Positions 59,926 through 64,000 of a DNA stretch of 64,000 nt are shown one piece after another. The stretch comes from Ceraceosorus guamensis (lineage: Eukaryota > Basidiomycota > Exobasidiomycetes > Ceraceosorales > Ceraceosoraceae). The stretch's first letter is position 1. Each line of letters begins with the position of its first letter. The notes below the pieces were generated by a model that was given only the letters and a program-made list of their open reading frames with translations, was not told the origin of the DNA and did not search any database. The translations under genes were made by a program, and so were the position numbers. The stretch covers positions 124,001 to 188,000 of the forward strand of contig NW_020290034.1 of assembly GCF_003144195.1 (NCBI RefSeq). Direction: 5' to 3'.

Positions 59926-61921
59926 TTATGCAAGTTCTTTTTTCTCCGAGCCCGGAGACTCGGGAGTCTGAGGACCGGCATTGGGTGCCTTACCAGCGTC
60001 GACGGTGAGGTCTCCACGGGCAACCGCCTGAGCGAGATCGTCGGCTCTGTGAACGTCGTTGAGCACTTGGGAGCTTCGCCAGGCTGGAACGTTGGACTCG
60101 AATATCGCTGCGATTTCCTCCAGTGTCTTTCCCTTTGTCTCGGGGAATGCCAAAAAGACGTGAATGAACATCATCACGTTGAAGGCAAAGAAGAGGAAGT
60201 AGGCGCCCATTGCCCGCAAATTCCTGAAGGCTGGTGGGACGAAGTAGCTCAAAGCAAAGTTGAACATCCAGTTTCCTGCGGCAGATATGGAGCCGGACTT
60301 GGCCCTCAGACGTTGGACGGGAACCTCGGAGGGGTAGACCCAAGAGACGGGTCCCCAGGTTGGAGCGTAGGAGGCGACAAAGAGGTAGGTGAATGCGATC
60401 ATCGCTCTTCCTGACGCGCCTCCAGCCGGCAGTCTCCAGCTGACAGTGTCGGGAAGGTCGGCGTTGATTGCGAGGGAACGGTCGACTGGTCCACCGCAAG
60501 TGGCGAGGATGATGCCGTTGATGAGCATGCAGGCACCCATGAGCGCGGCTCCGATGAGGAGCGTGGGACGACGACCCCAACGGTCGAGGTAGATGAGTGC
60601 GGGCACGGTCATGACGACGTTGATGGCGTACTGGATGCTCGATGACTTGGTGTTGGACTCTGTATCGGAGATGCCGGCCATTTGGAAGACGTATCTGGGG
60701 AGTGCGGATCGGTCGTGTTAGGATGGTGTTCGCGCGTGCGGTTCACGCTAGCACTCACCCAATGTAGTACATCATGACGTTCATGCCGGTCAATTGACTC
60801 CAGACTTGGGTGAAGAAGACGAGATGGGTACGGTAAAGTTGACGTCCGCGGAAGAGGTCGAGGTAGCCCGTGCCTTCACCGCTCTCGAGCTGCATGTTCT
60901 CCTTGATGAGCTCAAACTCGGCCAGGACCTTGGGGTCGCTAGCATCGCCATTGGCGTGCACAAGAGCGAGAACGTCCAAGGCGTCTTGGTAGCGAGCGTT
61001 CTTGGCCAGATAACGAGGGCTTTCGGGTAGAAGAGGGAGCATGCCCATGATGAAGATGGCGGGGATCATTTGAAGTCCCCAGGGAAGTCTCCATGTGATC
61101 GTGTTGCGACCGTCTTGGTCTGCGGCGTAAGAGCATCCAAGACTGATGTAGTAGAACACCATGATGCCCCTAGAGAGAGAGAGAGAGGGAGGGAGGGAGA
61201 CGGAACGAAGGGTAAGCGCTGCACAACCAGGCGTGCAAATCGCATCTCAGCGCCCGCGGCACCGGCGCGCAGTCCCCACGCTCACCAAGTGATGGCCCAT
61301 TGCTGTGCCGAGACGACGCGACCGCGAATGTGGGAAGGAGACAGCTCGGCGAGGTAGAAGGGGACCGTTGCAGAGGCGATACCGACGCAGATACCATTGA
61401 TGAAGCGACCGACGACGAGCATACCAATGTTTTGAGCTGCGCAGCTGAGAATAGAGCCTACGAGCCAGAAGCAGCAGGCAATGAAGAGAGCAGCACGCCT
61501 TCCGAATCGGTCGGCGAGAGCACCGGCGGAGAGGGCGCCGATGAGACTTCCTCCTGGCATGGCGGCAGTGATGCCGCCTTGCAGAGTAGCGTTAGGACCT
61601 TCGGAGATGAGCCATCCTTCCTGACCAGGCTTCAAGCTGGGGTTGACGGCACTGTCACCGTGAAAGTAGACCTGCGGAATGAAAAAAGTCGAGGCAATTG
61701 TTGAGTCTGTGCGCGCGTTGTCTCGCGCGACGCCCTACTGACCTTGTAGTTCTCAGTGACGAGGATAGCGCTCATGGACGCAATGTCGAATCCAAAGAGA
61801 ATGCCGCCAATCTATCGGAGCACGCACGCGACGATCAGCGATGATTCTCACGCTCGTCGCTCGCCGTACTCACGCAAGCAAAGGCGGCGATTGCGTAAGG
61901 GCTGCGGATCTTTGGCGTCAT
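59926..61921 (-). CDS. Sugar transporter, major facilitator superfamily (hexose-transporter type)
   Basis: Five exons: 61921-61874, 61811-61743, 61671-61286, 61169-60759 and 60694-59926, 560 residues. Plasma-membrane sugar porter with 12 expected helices. Family marks in order: GGILFGFDIASMSAI in helix 1, GALADRFGRRAALF, GRFINGICVGIASATVPFY, EL.PSHIRGR, the PESPRYL loop signature, WSQLTGMNVMMYYIG (the QQxxGxNxxxYY element in a changed form), LDRWGRRPTLL, APTWGPVSWVYPSEV and PETKGKTLEEI. The cytosolic tail is Glu/Lys-rich and short. The sugar cannot be read from sequence. The first exon is only 16 codons; an open frame extends upstream of the ATG at 61921 but is not membrane-like. The intron before exon 4 has a CT/CCCT repeat as polypyrimidine tract. 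Confidence 0.93.
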
Positions 61922-64000
61922 GATGGGCGGTGCGGAAGGGGTGGTGCGACGGTTGGAAGGGGAAAGAGAGACTTGACCGGAGTGCGCGCGCCTAGGTCGC
62001 TCATCTCGGGACACCCCGACGTGCTCTTTAAGGCTTTTTTGATGCCGTGCCCTGCGCGCGTCGTTGATTCTCCCTTCTCCGCGCGTTGCTGGCCCGCTTA
62101 CAGATGGGGACAAAGATAGCACACTGTTGAAGTGCATGCAGATCGCAATGGGGGGGCCAACTCCGCGCTCCGCCACACCCGTTGCTATCTTGATCGTGAC
62201 TGCGTTGGTGCGCGATGCGCCTGCTTTTTCTCCAGCCTAGCTGCAGCACCGCGCTCGACTCCTAGCTCTTCTGTCCTCTGACTGGGTGCCATGCAACTCA
62301 CGACTGTCTCCTGATGGCACGTCCTCATGCGCAGCTGCAGGCAAACGCCTTATTTTGTGTCGATGGCCCGCAGCAGCAGCAGCAGCAGCGGCGATGAGTG
62401 CTTGCATGGTGAGAGCTCATCGGCCGCGCACGAGTTTGACCATCATTTTGCTCGACCGCGTGGTGGAAATGCTGATGTGGACAAAGTTTTGGGCGCTTGC
62501 TCAATTAAAGCAGGGGCGGCGCGCGGGTGCACGAAGCGGCAAACTCGCGCAGATATTCCACGAGGTCGCGTGCGTATCTTAATTGCGATGCGCATCAGAA
62601 GACAGGTCCGCGAGGGCCAGCTACTGCGACTGCGTGTGTCAGCACGTCTCATCGCAAAATGAGGGGGCCGGCCGCTGACCATTGCTCGGCAGGGCTCGCT
62701 CGTCGAAATGTGGGGTAGGCGAACTGGCAGCACGGACCTGTTCAGCTGAATTCCTCTGGCCGGGATGGGAGTAGGTAGGTGCTGTATAGGCGCACGACGT
62801 GCGAGTGCGCGGCAGTCGGCGCAACCGCCGAACCTATTCGGCAAAGAGGGAACTACAGTCGTGAGTGTGACTTGTCAAATGTTGCTGATTGTGCTGCTGC
62901 TGCTGCGCCGCGCGCGCCACCTTGAGGCTTTTAGAGCGAGGCCGGGGGTCTACGCTAGGAACACCCTAGCGCGATCCGTTAGCGTTAGCTGCAGCACTTG
63001 CGCGTTTTAACCTCGGCGCGGGTGCAGCAGCAGCAGCAGCAGCTCTGAGGGTGTTTCCCTGCTCTCTCTTTTGCGCACCGATATGCCGTTCGACCATTGT
63101 CACGGTCGGCTTTGCACGGCGATTCGCCACCGGCAAGGCCAGGCAGGCAGGCAGGCAGAAAAATCCAAGCCACATTCGAGAGAGAGCAACCAGCATTTGA
63201 ACGAGACGGAACGTTCGGACCGACCAGAGTGTGAGTTGCCGCGCGGTCATCCGGCCGAGGCTGATCGCGATCGCGATCGCAATCGCAATCGCCGAGTCAC
63301 GAGTCACGAGTCAGGAGTGTGTCCAGCCTGTGCGTGCGTGCGCTGCTCTGCTGGATGCGGGCAAGAGCGCCGGCGGCAATTAAGCAAGAACTCGTCGTCT
63401 TTTCCCTCCTCTCTGCCCCACTGTTACCCCACATTGAGAAGCCGGAGCCCCTTGCGGTCCGCGACGCGCTGCCAAATTATAGCTCTCGCCGCGCGCGCGG
63501 TGACCTTTCATGCCTTCTCGCGCGATGGCGCCTCCCCTTTCGCCTCGCCAGAGCGTGCGGGGAGAAGAGGGCATCGTACGCGCGTTTGCAAAGGCATTCG
63601 CGATCCCGCGGTCTCAAAGTTCATGTCATGCATGTATGCAGCATTTTCAAGCATCCCCCCGCCCGGTCTATGGTGTCACTCGCGAATGACATGACGAGTG
63701 ATCACGCCGGCGCAACACAAAGTAGTCGTGCTGTCACGAATGCATGGGTACGGCCGGCATTGGCGCCGATCCAGCCGCGGGACGCACGGAATGTGTTGCA
63801 TTCGCATTCGCATCAGCTACGGTCTGCGGTTCCTGCGTTTGTGCTCCCACCTCGAGCATCGCTATACAAGGACAGTCGCGCGTAAAAGGACCGGGGCGGG
63901 GAGAGGTGCTCCTCGCCAAGAGCGTCGCTCGGCAACCCCCTTTTGTGCTATGAACACCGCGGGCGATGAATTGACGCCAAGTTGGTTGTAGGCACTACTT
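61922..64000. other. 5' flank of the sugar transporter and right-edge non-coding DNA
   Basis: 2.1 kb without a credible gene. Open frames on both strands are made by CAG, GGCA or GATCGC repeats. It contains two CAG runs (62371-62388, 63024-63043), a GGCA tandem near 63139-63158, a GATCGC/AATCGC array and a GAGTCACGAG cluster. A GC-rich CCGGGGCGGGG string near 63892 resembles a Mig1/CreA site but lies 2 kb from the start codon. Confidence 0.4.
63263..63316. repeat. GATCGC/AATCGC array followed by GAGTCACGAGTCACGAG
   Basis: About five hexamers GATCGC then AATCGC, directly followed at 63294-63316 by the tandem GAGTCAC word also found at 56949-56973. Confidence 0.85.

Noticed and set aside
63071-63694. 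207-codon open frame near the right edge
   Set aside because: Built from GGCA, GATCGC and GAGTCAC repeats; no protein family features.

Overview
The window looks like gene-dense nuclear DNA of a basidiomycete fungus. Proteins such as the CSR1-type CRAL-TRIO protein, the QDE-1-type RNA-dependent RNA polymerase and the long acetyl-CoA carboxylase, together with many short GT-AG introns (about 40-310 bp, most 55-120), fit a yeast-like or smut-related lineage. Ustilaginomycotina is my best guess, but this is inference, not proof. Genes are single units, not operons, and all exon structures below were rebuilt by eye from splice signals and reading phase.

Layout from left to right: a partial disordered protein running off the left edge (-, 1-1592); a 3.9 kb gene-poor stretch; VPS60 (-, 5497-6462); a PP2A activator PTPA (+, 7187-9022); a flavin-reductase-like protein (-, 9212-10411); a CRAL-TRIO protein (+, 11704-14083); an RNA-dependent RNA polymerase (-, 14525-18971); EMC3 (+, 20657-21849); a GPHR/GPR89-type membrane protein (+, 22682-25210); acetyl-CoA carboxylase (-, 25782-32786); DNA topoisomerase I (+, 34298-38148); a disordered protein with sororin-like features (-, 38539-41213); an RS-rich nuclear protein (+, 41695-43354); SDH1 (-, 43637-45837); CYT1 (+, 46722-48185); ketopantoate hydroxymethyltransferase (-, 48714-50256); the Doa10/SSM4 ubiquitin ligase (-, 51519-56760); a CHK/APH-type kinase-like protein (+, 57161-58342); a sugar transporter (-, 59926-61921); and 2 kb of repeat-studded non-coding DNA to the right edge.

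Most neighbours alternate in strand, giving divergent promoter pairs and short convergent 3' ends. Functionally this is a housekeeping block: respiration (SDH1 and CYT1 share one promoter interval), lipid and CoA metabolism (ACC1, PANB, lipid transfer), ER membrane quality control (EMC3, SSM4), endosomal sorting (VPS60), and chromosome biology (TOP1, the sororin-like candidate). RNA silencing is represented by the RdRP.

I saw no transposon, virus-like element, CRISPR array, rRNA or convincing tRNA. The most interesting points are the sororin-like protein, the interrupted C-terminal domain of TOP1, a recurrent TCACGA-based word in the intergenic DNA, a minisatellite filling an SSM4 intron, and a tandem duplication that copies a splice donor.
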